Shown: positions 6,451 to 15,562, counted from the first letter of the stretch. The stretch: 37,452 nt of DNA from Sulfurimonas sp. (GCA_011391635.1 JAABQD010000004.1:1-37452), one strand, 5' to 3'. The notes: generated by a model from the sequence alone, not told the origin. Numbers and translations: made by a program.

Positions 6451-6912
6451 TCAAATTTTTGAATAATGTCTTCTCGAAGTGTTTTTGCTCTTTTTTCTAG
6501 CTCTTGTGAATATGGCTTTTATATGGTTTGCTATGACATCGTAGAGGTAACTCGCATTAATGCCACCATAATCTTTGTCATCTTGCTTGTAGTCATTATA
6601 TGCAAGTTCATACACTTTGATTGATTCATACAAGTCATCTATATTTGCTTTATGTTCCCACTTGCGTTTATAAACCGCACCTCTTAAACATAAAGTTTCA
6701 CTCGGATTATTGTCATCTTTAATTTTGTCCAACAGCTTTAAAGCTTCAGCATATGAATAATCTTTGTGAAGTTCTAAATCTTTGTAGTTACACTCAGCAA
6801 GCGCTCTTAGCTCATCGTTATCTGTTGAGTTTTCATTTAGCAGTGCTCTTGCTTCATCATATTTGTGTTGTGCTTTGAGTTTTAGTATCTTTTTTTTAAC
6901 CTCACTAGTCAC
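6451..6912 (-). pseudogene. TPR-S / DUF4071 (TRAFs-binding-like) protein, truncated
   Basis: 153 codons beginning MTSEVKKKILKLKAQHKYDE. The region LCLRGAVYKRKWE and DYGGINASYLYDVIA matches the conserved core of the TPR-S (DUF4071/MAP3K TRAFs-binding-like) domain, thought to sense nucleotide signals in bacterial conflict systems. Intact proteins are several hundred residues long with an effector domain. Near 6510-6530 the frame is lost: the current frame ends RARKKSKNTSRRHYSKI, whereas the alternate frame continues SQELEKRAKTLREDIIQKFEL, which fits the family better, then stops. I read this as a frameshifted and truncated gene. Confidence 0.7.
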
Positions 6913-6964
6913 TACATTACCCTAATTCAAATGTTTGTTATTAAAAAACAACAAACATTATACA

Positions 6965-7816
6965 CTATTTAACTATCTCAGTACCAACACCTGCCGAAGT
7001 AAAAAGTTCCAACAGCATGGAGTGTTCTATTCTTCCATCGATAATATGTGCTTTTAAAACTCCACCTTCGATAGCTTCTAAACATGCATCCACTTTTGGC
7101 ACCATTCCGCCGTGGATTGTTCCATCCGCTTTGAGTGCTTCGACTTCTGCTTTTGTGAGTGTGCTAAAGAGCTCTTTGTCATTATTTAAAACTCCAGCGG
7201 TATCTGTCAAAAAGATGATTTTATTTGCACCGATTGCTTTTGCAACATATGAAGCACAAAGGTCTGCGTTGATGTTATATCCTGGGTGTCCCATCTCTTC
7301 ACCTGCTGCGATTGGTGCGATAACTGGGATGAATTTTTCGTGAATAAGATTTGCGATAACTTCCGCTTTTACATTTGTAATGTTTCCTGTAAGTCCCCAT
7401 TTGGCGAACTCTTTTGCCTTTGCGGTTACAAAATGTGCATCTTTTCCACTGATTCCGATAGCTTTTGCACCGTGAGAATTGAGCAGTGAAGTTATCTCTT
7501 TGTTTATCTCGCCACTGAGAACCATCTCAACTATACGCATGACCTCTTTAGAAGTGACTCTTTGACCGTCGATAAATTTGCTCTCAATATTGAGTGCCTC
7601 AAGCATCTCATTAATTTGTCTTCCACCGCCATGCACGATAACTGGCTTGATTCCCACCAAATACATAAGCAAAATATCTTCTGCGAACTTCTCTTTGAGC
7701 TGTGGGGATTCTTGTGCTGAACCACCGTACTTTATAACAACTATCTCATTTCTGAACTCTTTTATAAATGGTAAAGCTTCTAGGAGCGTTTTTACTGTTT
7801 CAATCTTTTTTTGCAC
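6965..7816 (-). CDS. argB: Acetylglutamate kinase
   Basis: 283 residues, full length. Phosphorylates N-acetyl-L-glutamate, the second step of arginine synthesis, in the cytoplasm. Family motifs are IKYGGSA (K29 and following glycines, phosphate binding), VIVHGGGRQI, the catalytic region GYNINADLCASYVA, and FLTDTAGV near the nucleotide site. The start overlaps the end of lpxK by 17 bases, so the two are co-transcribed. Base composition returns to that of the core genome here, marking the right edge of the accessory block. Confidence 0.97.
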   Translation of the reverse strand: MQKKIETVKTLLEALPFIKEFRNEIVVIKYGGSAQESPQLKEKFAEDILLMYLVGIKPVIVHGGGRQINEMLEALNIESKFIDGQRVTSKEVMRIVEMVLSGEINKEITSLLNSHGAKAIGISGKDAHFVTAKAKEFAKWGLTGNITNVKAEVIANLIHEKFIPVIAPIAAGEEMGHPGYNINADLCASYVAKAIGANKIIFLTDTAGVLNNDKELFSTLTKAEVEALKADGTIHGGMVPKVDACLEAIEGGVLKAHIIDGRIEHSMLLELFTSAGVGTEIVK

Positions 7817-8723
7817 TGTTTGCCTCTCTATATTTATTTATACTATCAAAAACTTTTTGTTCCACTTCCACATGCAGGTCTAAAAGCGATAATGGAAGCT
7901 GAAACGACTCTACTTTTACGAAATCTTTATAGGTTACCAAAAGAGAATCAGAACTATCTTTGTCTAAAATCGCAACCAACTCCTCTTTTACAAAGGCGTG
8001 ATGATCTTCAAAGTAATTTTTACTCACCACTTCTGGCAAAAACGCATCGAGTCTCGAAGGTCTTGCTATGGCAGTTAAAAGCGACATTTTAGCACTTTTA
8101 TTTTTAAGTTCCACTACTCTTTTAAAATCGATTCCCTCTTGTAAAACAACAGCTTCTTTTGAACTCCAAAGTCGCTCTCTGAAGGCTCCAGATGGGAGAC
8201 AACAGCTATTTTCACTACGCACTTCTATGAGAAAATCAAGCTTTTTTATGTCGTGTTTTGAGTAGGCGTCATCTAAAAAAACTATCTTTGCACCCAGCTC
8301 TTTGGCTTTAAGAATTCCCTCTTTCCTATCTTCACTTACTATGACCACGGCATGTGGAACTTTGTGTGCGTAAATCATCGCTTCATCCCCACTCACACTT
8401 ACATCACATAAAATATTCTTGCCATCTTTTACGATATGAAGCCCACGACTCTCTCTGCCATACCCACGCAAAATAATTGCCACATTTTCATATCCACATG
8501 CCAAGGCTGTCACAAGTGGAGTTTTTCCACTTCCGCCCACACTGAGGTTTCCAACACTTATGATGTCGATGCCAAAATCTTGAGGCGTTTTACTTTTAAA
8601 ACGAAGATACATGATAAAGCAGTAGAGATAACTCAGAGGAAGAAGTAAAAAAGAGAGTATCTTTTGAAACAGGTTTGGGTTGTAGAAATACTCTTCAACC
8701 CAAAATACGAAAGCTTTTTTCAA
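7800..8723 (-). CDS. lpxK: Tetraacyldisaccharide 4'-kinase
   Basis: 307 residues, standard length. Adds the 4'-phosphate to the lipid A precursor at the inner membrane. An N-terminal hydrophobic anchor (about residues 22-41) is followed by the Walker A motif GNLSVGGSGKT (58-68). The start is a TTG at 8723, 3 bases after the aminotransferase stop; no better in-frame start lies before the anchor. Two copies of the GGCATGTGG word lie inside the gene at 8349 and 8494, read as VPHAVV and LACGY, in different frames. Downstream partner is argB. Confidence 0.95.
   Translation of the reverse strand: MKKAFVFWVEEYFYNPNLFQKILSFLLLPLSYLYCFIMYLRFKSKTPQDFGIDIISVGNLSVGGSGKTPLVTALACGYENVAIILRGYGRESRGLHIVKDGKNILCDVSVSGDEAMIYAHKVPHAVVIVSEDRKEGILKAKELGAKIVFLDDAYSKHDIKKLDFLIEVRSENSCCLPSGAFRERLWSSKEAVVLQEGIDFKRVVELKNKSAKMSLLTAIARPSRLDAFLPEVVSKNYFEDHHAFVKEELVAILDKDSSDSLLVTYKDFVKVESFQLPLSLLDLHVEVEQKVFDSINKYREANSAKKD
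8349..8357 (+). repeat. GGCATGTGG word (inside lpxK)
   Basis: Exact 9-mer, followed by AAC. One of 20 copies in the window. Confidence 0.8.
8494..8502 (-). repeat. GGCATGTGG word (inside lpxK)
   Basis: Exact 9-mer on the minus strand, preceded by CTT as in the extended consensus. Confidence 0.8.
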
Positions 8724-8726
8724 AAA

Positions 8727-9848
8727 TTAGACTCTCGTTTTTGCTATCTTTTTGATTTTTTCACAAACATATTTCACTTCCGCATCACTCATACTCGGAT
8801 AAAGAGGAAGTGATAGAACCTGCTGATATTTTCTAAGTGCAACAGGAAAATCATTCACGCGAAGAGAGTATTTTGTTTTGTAGTAAGTTAAAAGATGTAA
8901 TGGGATGTAGTGAAGCCCTGTTTCTATGCCAACATCTCGTAACTCTACCGCAAATGAATCACGGTTTTTATCGATTTTGATAATATACAGAGAATAAGGA
9001 TGCTCTTCATTACTTCCATCTGGAATCGTAATATGCTCAACCGATGCAAATGCTTCGTTATACATTTTTGCAATCTCTTGTTGTCGTTTTATCTTTTTAT
9101 CTTGTGATTTTATTTGTGCTCGGATATAAGCCGCATTTAATGGACTGATAGAGTAATCATTGCCAATATCCACAACCTCATAAATATACTCAAGAGCATC
9201 TTCATTGCGAACAATACCATGGTTATGAAGAAGCCTCGCTCTTTCTATAATCTCTTGATTATTACTCACAAGCATACCGCCACTGCATATATTTTTCTTC
9301 AGATGTGGAGAAAAATCAAAGCAGGTAATATCCGCACCTGTAGCACCAATTTTTTTACCTTTATAAGTCGCACCTTGTGCATCACACGCATCTTCTACAA
9401 TCTTGACATGATAAAGTTTTGCGATAGAGTAGAGTCGCTCCAAATCAACTGTATTTCCTGCTATATGCGTTACTATAACCGCTTTGAGCTTTTTGGATTC
9501 ATTATCCTCAAGATACGCTTCTAAAAGGTCTAAATTGATATTATAGCTCTGAGAGTCAATGTCTATAAACAAAGGTTCAGCATCAAAGTGACGCACCACT
9601 TCTGGCACATTTGGATGTGCATTCACAGAGCAAATGACCTTATCGCCTCGTTTTAAATCAAGTGCCAACATTGCCAAATGCAAAGCGGAAGTTCCATGCG
9701 AAGTGGAGAGTGCATACTTCGCACCGATATACGATGCAAACTCTTTTTCTAACTCCTCTACTTGGTTGATATCTTCCCCATCTAAAACATCGCTCACATT
9801 GGAGTGTTCTTCGCGTCCGCTCTCATATTTATAAAATGGAATATTCAT
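8727..9848 (-). CDS. DegT/DnrJ/EryC1-family PLP-dependent sugar aminotransferase
   Basis: 373 residues. Members transaminate nucleotide-linked 4-keto or 3-keto sugars using pyridoxal phosphate, feeding surface polysaccharide or lipid A modification. Seen here are STSHGTSALHLAM (cofactor phosphate region), VIVTHIAGN, VEDACDAQGATYKG (aspartate contacting the pyridine nitrogen) and FDFSPHLKKNICSGGM, holding the Schiff-base lysine. The ATG at 9848 has AAGGAA 8 bases upstream. Followed immediately by lpxK and argB. The substrate cannot be told from sequence; PseC-, ArnB- or PglE-like roles are all possible. Confidence 0.9.
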   Translation of the reverse strand: MNIPFYKYESGREEHSNVSDVLDGEDINQVEELEKEFASYIGAKYALSTSHGTSALHLAMLALDLKRGDKVICSVNAHPNVPEVVRHFDAEPLFIDIDSQSYNINLDLLEAYLEDNESKKLKAVIVTHIAGNTVDLERLYSIAKLYHVKIVEDACDAQGATYKGKKIGATGADITCFDFSPHLKKNICSGGMLVSNNQEIIERARLLHNHGIVRNEDALEYIYEVVDIGNDYSISPLNAAYIRAQIKSQDKKIKRQQEIAKMYNEAFASVEHITIPDGSNEEHPYSLYIIKIDKNRDSFAVELRDVGIETGLHYIPLHLLTYYKTKYSLRVNDFPVALRKYQQVLSLPLYPSMSDAEVKYVCEKIKKIAKTRV

Positions 9849-9869
9849 CTTTTTTTTCCTTAATTTTAT

Positions 9870-10676
9870 TTATAGTCTAATATCTCTTGGATAATTAAAA
9901 TCATGGTTTATCGTTCGTGAAGTAAGCTTTGCAATGAGTGGCATCTTTCGCTTAAATTGATTACGAAAAATTCGCTCTATAATCATCTCGAGCATTTTCG
10001 CATCACACCCTCTTGCAACAATCTCATCTTTACTTAATCTCTCTTCAACATAGAGTTTAAGAGCTTCATCAAGTTGTGCATAGGTGTAGCCCAAATCCGC
10101 TTCATCACTCTGTCCATCCCACAAATCCGCCGATGGAGCTTTCTCAATAATGCTTTTTGTGATATTGAGATACTTCGCCAACTCATACACTTCGCTCTTA
10201 TACAAATCACCGATAGGATTTAACGCACTTGCCAAATCACCATAGAGTGTTCCATAACCAAGCATCAATTCACTTTTATTACTTGTACCCAAAACGAGAG
10301 CATTTTCTCTCGCCGAAATATCAAAAATCGTCGCCATTCGCATCCGTGCAGAAAAGTTTCCTTTTCTAAGATTATCAATGTTTAGATTGAGTTCTTCGTA
10401 TGCTCGAAGCATCGGCTCTATAGAAGCAGTAATCGCTCTAAGACCAAAATCATTGCAAAGTGCATCCGCATCATGAAGTGAACTTAAAGAGGAGTAGTGT
10501 GAAGGCATTTTGACACACAAAAGATCATCGCCAAAGACTTTCTGTGCCAAAACTGCCACAACAGCAGAATCAATCCCACCACTCAAACCAATCACAACTT
10601 TATTGATACCAGTTTTTTTTACTTCATCTTCTAAAAATCTCTGTAAAAAATCTGATATTTGCGAATATTTACTCAT
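9870..10676 (-). CDS. nadE: NH3-dependent NAD+ synthetase
   Basis: 268 residues, the ammonia-dependent short form without a glutaminase domain. Converts nicotinic acid adenine dinucleotide to NAD+ in the cytoplasm. The PP-loop GLSGGIDS (SGGIDS at 32-37) binds ATP pyrophosphate, and LVLGTSNKSELMLGYGTLYGD is the deamido-NAD site. Starts ATG with an AAAGG about 11 bases upstream. Lies 21 bases upstream of the aminotransferase and probably heads that operon. Confidence 0.96.
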   Translation of the reverse strand: MSKYSQISDFLQRFLEDEVKKTGINKVVIGLSGGIDSAVVAVLAQKVFGDDLLCVKMPSHYSSLSSLHDADALCNDFGLRAITASIEPMLRAYEELNLNIDNLRKGNFSARMRMATIFDISARENALVLGTSNKSELMLGYGTLYGDLASALNPIGDLYKSEVYELAKYLNITKSIIEKAPSADLWDGQSDEADLGYTYAQLDEALKLYVEERLSKDEIVARGCDAKMLEMIIERIFRNQFKRKMPLIAKLTSRTINHDFNYPRDIRL

Positions 10677-10809
10677 AAACTGTACTAACCTTTAAAAAAC
10701 TTGAACAAAAAATATTATAACTAAACTTTGTAACAATTAAATCTTTAAGGTTCTAAAAGTTGTTTATAAAACATTTGCATTGAGGCATATTGCAATCAAA
10801 ATAAAATAA

Positions 10810-11397
10810 TTATTTAATAGTCACTTCTACTCTTCTATTCTCTTTCTTCAAAACACCATCAGCTGTGGCTATTATTGGATTTGCTTCTCCATAATAGTCC
10901 AATTTAATAAGGTCACTATTGATGCCTTCAGCTTTTAAAAGCTCAATAACTTTGTTGGCACGATTCATAGAAAGAATTTTGTTGTAAGCTTCATCTCCAG
11001 CTCTATCACTATAGCCAATAACATCAATCTGTAATATAGGATTAGATTTTACTTCTTTGATAATCTGTAGAAAGACATCATGAGACTCCTTTGTCATATC
11101 AGGAGAATTAAATTGAAAATTAATACGATAATTTTTTACATCTTCAGGCATTGCATCAAGCAATTTTTTATATTTTGTTTCAACAAATTCCTTTGTCAAA
11201 ATTTCTTTTGTACCAAGATTTTTGGTTTCTACTTTTTGCCATGCTTGATCCAAAAGTGTTTCATTCGCACCCTCAGCAACACTTACCTTACCTACTTTAC
11301 CATCAGCTTGAGGCAGTAAAATAACTTCTACTTTACTTGCACATCCACTCAAAAGGAGTGTAGTTACTACGCCTATCATTACAATAAAAATTTTCAT
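10810..11397 (-). CDS. OmpA-family outer-membrane lipoprotein
   Basis: 195 residues from the ATG at 11397, selected because AGAAGGG lies 6 bases upstream; an ATG 6 bases earlier has no room for a ribosome-binding site. A lipoprotein signal ends at the lipobox LSGC (C19). The C-terminal 100 residues are an OmpA/MotB peptidoglycan-binding domain (INFQFNSPDM, VIGYSDRAGDEAYN, MNRANKVIELL, RRVEVTIK). It follows a FecR-domain gene by 13 bases, so the two probably work together at the cell envelope. Confidence 0.88.
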   Translation of the reverse strand: MKIFIVMIGVVTTLLLSGCASKVEVILLPQADGKVGKVSVAEGANETLLDQAWQKVETKNLGTKEILTKEFVETKYKKLLDAMPEDVKNYRINFQFNSPDMTKESHDVFLQIIKEVKSNPILQIDVIGYSDRAGDEAYNKILSMNRANKVIELLKAEGINSDLIKLDYYGEANPIIATADGVLKKENRRVEVTIK

Positions 11398-11410
11398 ATG
11401 CATCCCTTCT

Positions 11411-11836
11411 TTAATCAGCTGTAACAATAAAATGCGTTCCACGAATTCCCATGGTTGCAGTTTTTGCTTTGAGTTTAAATGCATCGGGATTAATTTTAGC
11501 AATCAATCCTGTGATACACTCTATACTCCCTTTGGACAAATTCGTAACAAAAGCCTCTTTATTCTCACTAGGTACAAAAATGTACTTCTCAATTGCCACT
11601 TCACTCTTTGGTCCAACAGATATTCGAGTATTATCCTTGAAGATTAAGCCAACGCTACTTTCTGGGTTTGTATAAACTATATCTTTTTCAAATAATTTAG
11701 TACCAATCTCTACTGGAATCTCTTTGCCTTCTCGTAGTATATAAGCACTCCCATTAAGCTTTTTCACCAAAGCAACTTCGTTTGCTAAAACAAACGACAC
11801 CATGCCTATCGCAATTAGAAAATAAAAAAATCTCAT
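11411..11836 (-). CDS. FecR-domain periplasmic protein
   Basis: 141 residues from the ATG at 11836, preceded by a strong GGAGG. A signal peptide (MRFFYFLIAIGMVSFVLA) leads into a FecR domain: VGLIFKDNTRISVGPKSEVAIEKY and TATMGIRGTHFIV are the typical beta-strand repeats. Stand-alone FecR-domain proteins of this size are common near OmpA or caspase-like genes in Campylobacterota, and their role is not defined. No sigma-factor or TonB receptor gene is present here, so iron signalling is not implied. Confidence 0.88.
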   Translation of the reverse strand: MRFFYFLIAIGMVSFVLANEVALVKKLNGSAYILREGKEIPVEIGTKLFEKDIVYTNPESSVGLIFKDNTRISVGPKSEVAIEKYIFVPSENKEAFVTNLSKGSIECITGLIAKINPDAFKLKAKTATMGIRGTHFIVTAD

Positions 11837-12052
11837 ATTTTCCTCCCCCATTTTAATTATTCTTATTTTTGAAATTAGACTTCTAGCAAAACTCAAAATA
11901 CGCTCACCAAAGCTTCACTTTCGCTGCAGAATGATTCACTTAGTTTTAAGTTTTACAAGAAATCTACTGTACTTTTGTATTACACCTCTAAATTATAATA
12001 AATAATACCTAATTTTCATATGCCATGGTAACATAATCTGGAGATTTTTATC

Positions 12053-12901
12053 TCAGCACACTTCCCTCTTCGCCATAAAATTCAGCTCTTTACAACTAAA
12101 TCCTGCCTCTTTTCTGGCATGTGTATTGAGATTTTTTGCTCTTAAAAAACCTTGCGGATAGTATTTGTCTATGATTTCAAAATAGACATCTCTGCTTTTG
12201 CCCTCTACTCCACATGCCCAGTTAAACCAAATATCCCCTTTTTTTACATGGTCTATCTCTTCGTGCAAAATTATTTTTAGAGCTTCTTCAATTTTTTCTA
12301 GCATCTCATTTTTAGGAAGTCTTTTTAGTTTTTCAAGTATCATCGGGGTTGCATCAAGTCCGTTTGCTTCGAGATATCTTGGCACAACTGCCATTCTCTC
12401 TATGAGTGTCTGCGTTCTCTGACTCGCTTCAAAAAGTGCGTTGTGAACTTCGATATCACCGTAAGAAGCACCAAGTTCATTGAGCAACTTCTCTAACATC
12501 AAAAAGTGTCTCACTTCATCTTCAGCCACTTGCAACCAATCATCATAATAGTTTTTTGGTACCCCAAGGGCATTTGTCGCTCCGCTCGGGCACATGTGGG
12601 AAAATCTATACGCTGCATCGAGTGCCAAATCTATCGCTGAATACTCTATATGAAGAATGGCGTGAAGCAAGATTATTTGCCCCTCTTTTGTGATGAGGTT
12701 ACTTCTTCGTGGAACATCTTGAGGATTTACAATCTGGCATGTGGAACTATAGGAGGGCTCACTAAACTCTTTTGGTTTATACTCTTTTTCAAATTCCACA
12801 TGCCCCTTTTTATAGGCATCATAAAAAGTTTCAAACGCTTTTATCTTGGCTTTTGGGTTTTGTAATTCTAAAATTAACTCTAATTCTTGATAAAAATTCA
12901 T
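12053..12901 (-). CDS. DUF455 ferritin-like protein
   Basis: 282 residues from the ATG at 12901; a GTG at 12934 would add 11 residues but overlaps the divergent promoter. Ferritin-like helices carry probable di-iron ligands in HIEYSAIDLA, EDEVRHFLMLEK and HEEIDHVKKGD. DUF455 members have no firm function; some are annotated as rhamnosyltransferase-like by error. Three GGCATGTGG words lie in this gene (12211, 12735, 12796), the highest density in the window. Confidence 0.88.
   Translation of the reverse strand: MNFYQELELILELQNPKAKIKAFETFYDAYKKGHVEFEKEYKPKEFSEPSYSSTCQIVNPQDVPRRSNLITKEGQIILLHAILHIEYSAIDLALDAAYRFSHMCPSGATNALGVPKNYYDDWLQVAEDEVRHFLMLEKLLNELGASYGDIEVHNALFEASQRTQTLIERMAVVPRYLEANGLDATPMILEKLKRLPKNEMLEKIEEALKIILHEEIDHVKKGDIWFNWACGVEGKSRDVYFEIIDKYYPQGFLRAKNLNTHARKEAGFSCKELNFMAKREVC
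12211..12219 (-). repeat. GGCATGTGG word (inside DUF455 gene)
   Basis: Exact 9-mer on the minus strand; encodes part of WACGVEG. Confidence 0.8.
12735..12743 (+). repeat. GGCATGTGG word (inside DUF455 gene)
   Basis: Exact 9-mer with T before and AAC after; encodes part of SSTCQIV in the gene's own direction. Confidence 0.8.
12796..12804 (-). repeat. GGCATGTGG word (inside DUF455 gene)
   Basis: Exact 9-mer on the minus strand followed by AA; encodes part of GHVEFEK. Confidence 0.8.
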
Positions 12902-12925
12902 AAAGATATGATAATCCAAATTGGA

Positions 12926-12931
12926 TATAAT
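12926..12931 (+). promoter_or_regulatory. -10 box for the metallo-hydrolase gene
   Basis: TATAAT lies 26 bases upstream of the ATG at 12952, predicting a leader of about 14 bases that still contains an AAGGG ribosome-binding site. Confidence 0.5.
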
Positions 12932-12951
12932 CACGCTAAAAAAGGGCTAAA

Positions 12952-13545
12952 ATGAAGATAAAAGTGCAACCTATGGGTGTTTATCAGACAAACTGCTACA
13001 TTGTCACGAAAGATGGCAAAGATTTCATCATCGACCCTGGCGTGAACGCTACTGAGTGGGTTATAAAAAATGTAACAAATCCAGTCGCTATTTTAAATAC
13101 GCACGGACATTTTGACCATGTTTGGAGCAATGCAGAGTTACAAGAAAAGCTTAAAATCCCTCTTTACACGCCAAAAGGCGATGTAATGATGCTTCGTGAT
13201 AGTAGCTGGATGCCAGACTTGCCACCCTCAACTCCTGACTATCAAGTAGAAGGCGACGCAGAGCTTGATTTTGATGGCGTAAAAGTAAAATTTCGTCATT
13301 TCCCAGGGCATTGTCAGGGGTGCTCAACCATAGAAATAGGCGATGCAATGTTTAGCGGGGATTTTATTTTTGATCGCTCTATCGGGCGAACGGACTTTCC
13401 TTATTCAAGTCCACAAGATATGAAGAAAAGTTTAGAAAAATTCAAAAATCTTGATTTTGACAAGATAATTTACCCTGGACACGGCGGAAAAACTACAATA
13501 AAACAAGAGCAAAAAAACGCAGATTATTTCATAAATAGCTTATAA
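12952..13545 (+). CDS. Metallo-beta-lactamase-fold hydrolase (glyoxalase II-like)
   Basis: 197 residues. The metal-binding motif is THGHFDH (H51, H53, D55, H56), followed by FPGHCQGCST, MFSGDFIFDRSIGRTDF and YPGHGG, the standard order of zinc ligands in the YcbL/GloB-like family. Likely a cytosolic thioesterase or hydroxyacylglutathione-hydrolase-like enzyme; the substrate is not known. The methyltransferase gene follows after 9 bases, so they form an operon. Confidence 0.92.
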   Translation: MKIKVQPMGVYQTNCYIVTKDGKDFIIDPGVNATEWVIKNVTNPVAILNTHGHFDHVWSNAELQEKLKIPLYTPKGDVMMLRDSSWMPDLPPSTPDYQVEGDAELDFDGVKVKFRHFPGHCQGCSTIEIGDAMFSGDFIFDRSIGRTDFPYSSPQDMKKSLEKFKNLDFDKIIYPGHGGKTTIKQEQKNADYFINSL

Positions 13546-13554
13546 AGGAAAAAG

Positions 13555-14151
13555 ATGAAAGACCATTTCAAAGAAAAATCTCAAACTTGGGATGAAGAAC
13601 AAATACGCGTCATGGGAGCAAAAAAAATTGCTAATGCTATCACCGAGAAAATAGATATCCATCCTACAATGGAGATTATGGATTTTGGTGTTGGCACAGG
13701 GCTTTTAGGTTTTGAGATAGCCAAAATTGCCAAAAAAGTGTATGGTGTAGACACATCAAAAAGTATGATTGAAAAACTCAAAGAGAAAAACAACGCAGAG
13801 CTTCATATAGAAACTTTTTGCCAAGATATCATCCAAGAACCTTTAAACAAAACATTTGATGGTGTTATTAGCTCTATGACACTCCATCATATAGAAAATC
13901 TCAAAGATTTTTTTGAGACTATTCATACAAACATAGCAGAAAATGGCTTCCTTGCTATCGCTGATTTAGAACTCGAAGATGGAACTTTTCACTCAGACAA
14001 TACAGGAGTTTTTCATTTTGGATTTGATACAAAAGAGCTTTGTGAAGTAGTCTTGGCATGTGGATTTAAAAATGTGCAATGTACAAATATCGACACCATC
14101 AACAAGCCAGAAAGAGATTTTGGCATCTTTTTGCTGAGTGCTAGAAAATAA
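13555..14151 (+). CDS. Class I SAM-dependent methyltransferase
   Basis: 198 residues. Motif I is MDFGVGTGLLGF (residues 42-53), the acidic residue after strand 2 is in VYGVDTSKSM, and GVISSMTLHHIENL holds motif IV. This is the Methyltransf_11/25 type, with an unknown small-molecule or protein substrate. Starts after an AAAGGAA. A GGCATGTGG word encodes part of LACGF near the C-terminus, and a paired inverted copy just after the stop should end transcription. Confidence 0.9.
   Translation: MKDHFKEKSQTWDEEQIRVMGAKKIANAITEKIDIHPTMEIMDFGVGTGLLGFEIAKIAKKVYGVDTSKSMIEKLKEKNNAELHIETFCQDIIQEPLNKTFDGVISSMTLHHIENLKDFFETIHTNIAENGFLAIADLELEDGTFHSDNTGVFHFGFDTKELCEVVLACGFKNVQCTNIDTINKPERDFGIFLLSARK
14055..14063 (+). 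repeat. GGCATGTGG word (inside methyltransferase)
   Basis: Exact 9-mer preceded by CTT; encodes part of LACGF. Confidence 0.8.
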
Positions 14152-14155
14152 TCAT

Positions 14156-14182
14156 TTCCACATGCCATAATGGCATGTGGAA
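14156..14182. terminator. Bidirectional terminator made of an inverted GGCATGTGG pair
   Basis: 12-bp perfect arms TTCCACATGCCA (14156-14167) and TGGCATGTGGAA (14171-14182) with loop TAA. It lies between two convergent genes ending at 14151 (plus) and 14187 (minus), the expected place for a shared terminator. No long T run follows, so termination strength is uncertain. Confidence 0.7.
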
Positions 14183-14186
14183 GTTA

Positions 14187-14669
14187 CTATTTGCCATCTT
14201 CCTCATCAAAAAGTTTTAGTTTGAGAACATGTCTATCTGTGATAACCGTCTTAAATTCGCCTTCAAAAACTTTGATATCTAAAACAAATGCTTCGACATG
14301 CACATTTCTTTTTCGTCCCTCTTTGTGACGCACTTGAGCAATTACATCCACAACATCTCCAAATTTCACAGGCGATAAAAACTGAACATCACTTCCAACC
14401 AGTACAACATTTCGCTCATTAACCGCAGCCATAGCAGCATAATCCGCGGCACCAAAGATAAAACCACCATGAATCAAACCCGTCTCATCTGCAATCATAT
14501 CAACACTCGTCGCAAGGCGAACTTCCACACGCCCAATCTCTTGCTTGGTTATCTCACCGCACAACTCTTGATTGATTTTTTGATGCGTTTGCAAAAAGGT
14601 TCTATTGGCATCCTCTTCTCGATAATCGTCAAGCTCTAAATCTTCATCCATTTCATTATTTCTACTCAT
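14187..14669 (-). CDS. PaaI-like hotdog-fold thioesterase
   Basis: 160 residues. A charged N-terminal extension of about 25 residues precedes a hotdog domain with [21 protein letters not shown], where the IHGG turn and the acidic helix residue are typical of acyl-CoA thioesterases of the PaaI/YbgC group. The substrate is not predictable. The start (14669) overlaps the cmoB stop by 4 bases (ATGA), so it is translationally coupled to cmoB. Confidence 0.85.
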   Translation of the reverse strand: MSRNNEMDEDLELDDYREEDANRTFLQTHQKINQELCGEITKQEIGRVEVRLATSVDMIADETGLIHGGFIFGAADYAAMAAVNERNVVLVGSDVQFLSPVKFGDVVDVIAQVRHKEGRKRNVHVEAFVLDIKVFEGEFKTVITDRHVLKLKLFDEEDGK

Positions 14670-15562
14670 CTTTTATCCTTTGTTAATTTTACATAGACTC
14701 TCGCAGGTGCTGGATACCCTTCAACTGTTTTACTACTGTCATTTGGATCTAAAAAATCCTCCAGAGATTGCCCCTCAATCCACGAAGTTTTTCTCTGCTC
14801 ATTCGCATCGGTTATCGAAGTCTCTAACACTTCAAACCCTTCAAATCCCGCTCTCTTGCACCAATTTTTCAAAGCCCCGATTGTTGGAACAAAATAAATA
14901 TTTGGTATCTTGGAGTAGGAGGATTCAGGACACAAACACATCTCGCCCTCACCCTCAATATAAAAGGTGTCAAGTATAACCTCGCCCCCATTTTCCAAGC
15001 CTTTATAGAGAGATTTGAGCATCGCCACGGGGTCACTTCGATGGTAAAGCACCCCAAGACAGAAGATAACATCAAACTTCTCTTCATAAAACTCCAGATG
15101 TTCTACACCCAAAAGCTCATACACAATATCACTTTTGACAAAATGATTGATGAAATCAAACTGTGTTTTGTAGAGTGCTGAGGGGTCAAAACCAACCAAA
15201 GACTTTGGTGCATCCTCTTGCATTCTAAAAAGATAGTAACCATTGTTACACCCTATATCGGCAACTCTCTTATCTTTTAAATTAAAATGAGGTCTTAGCA
15301 AATTATATTTGATGTTACTCTTCCACTCTGTGTCTATAAAAGTGTTACAAACTTCAAAAGGTCCTTTTCTCCAAGGCATCATCATTTTTGCAACTTCATA
15401 GATTCGTGCTTCATCTTCACACGCAGCACTTATTTTTACCACATCGCCAAGTTCCACATGCCAACTTCCATCTGCCAAAGAGTCTAATGCTTCACGAAGC
15501 GGAGCAATGTTTTTCCAGCTCATCCATTTTTTACGGGTGTTTCTTATTTCATCTAGGTTCAT
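14666..15562 (-). CDS. cmoB: tRNA U34 carboxymethyltransferase
   Basis: 298 residues. Transfers a carboxymethyl group from carboxy-SAM to 5-hydroxyuridine at tRNA position 34, giving cmo5U. Diagnostic stretches are [34 protein letters not shown] (motif I), GVLYHRSDP and [16 protein letters not shown]. CmoA, which makes carboxy-SAM, is not in the window; the methyltransferase at 13555 is not an evident CmoA. One GGCATGTGG word at 15454 encodes part of SWHVELG. Confidence 0.96.
   Translation of the reverse strand: MNLDEIRNTRKKWMSWKNIAPLREALDSLADGSWHVELGDVVKISAACEDEARIYEVAKMMMPWRKGPFEVCNTFIDTEWKSNIKYNLLRPHFNLKDKRVADIGCNNGYYLFRMQEDAPKSLVGFDPSALYKTQFDFINHFVKSDIVYELLGVEHLEFYEEKFDVIFCLGVLYHRSDPVAMLKSLYKGLENGGEVILDTFYIEGEGEMCLCPESSYSKIPNIYFVPTIGALKNWCKRAGFEGFEVLETSITDANEQRKTSWIEGQSLEDFLDPNDSSKTVEGYPAPARVYVKLTKDKR
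15454..15462 (-). repeat. GGCATGTGG word (inside cmoB)
   Basis: Exact 9-mer in the full TTGGCATGTGGAA context. Confidence 0.8.

Noticed and set aside
7017..7489. Plus-strand frames inside argB.
   Set aside because: They are antisense to a complete, well-recognised argB; no start signals.
13555..14151. Methyltransferase considered as CmoA, partner of CmoB.
   Set aside because: It lacks the CmoA pattern and sits convergent to cmoB; its motifs fit a generic class I methyltransferase.
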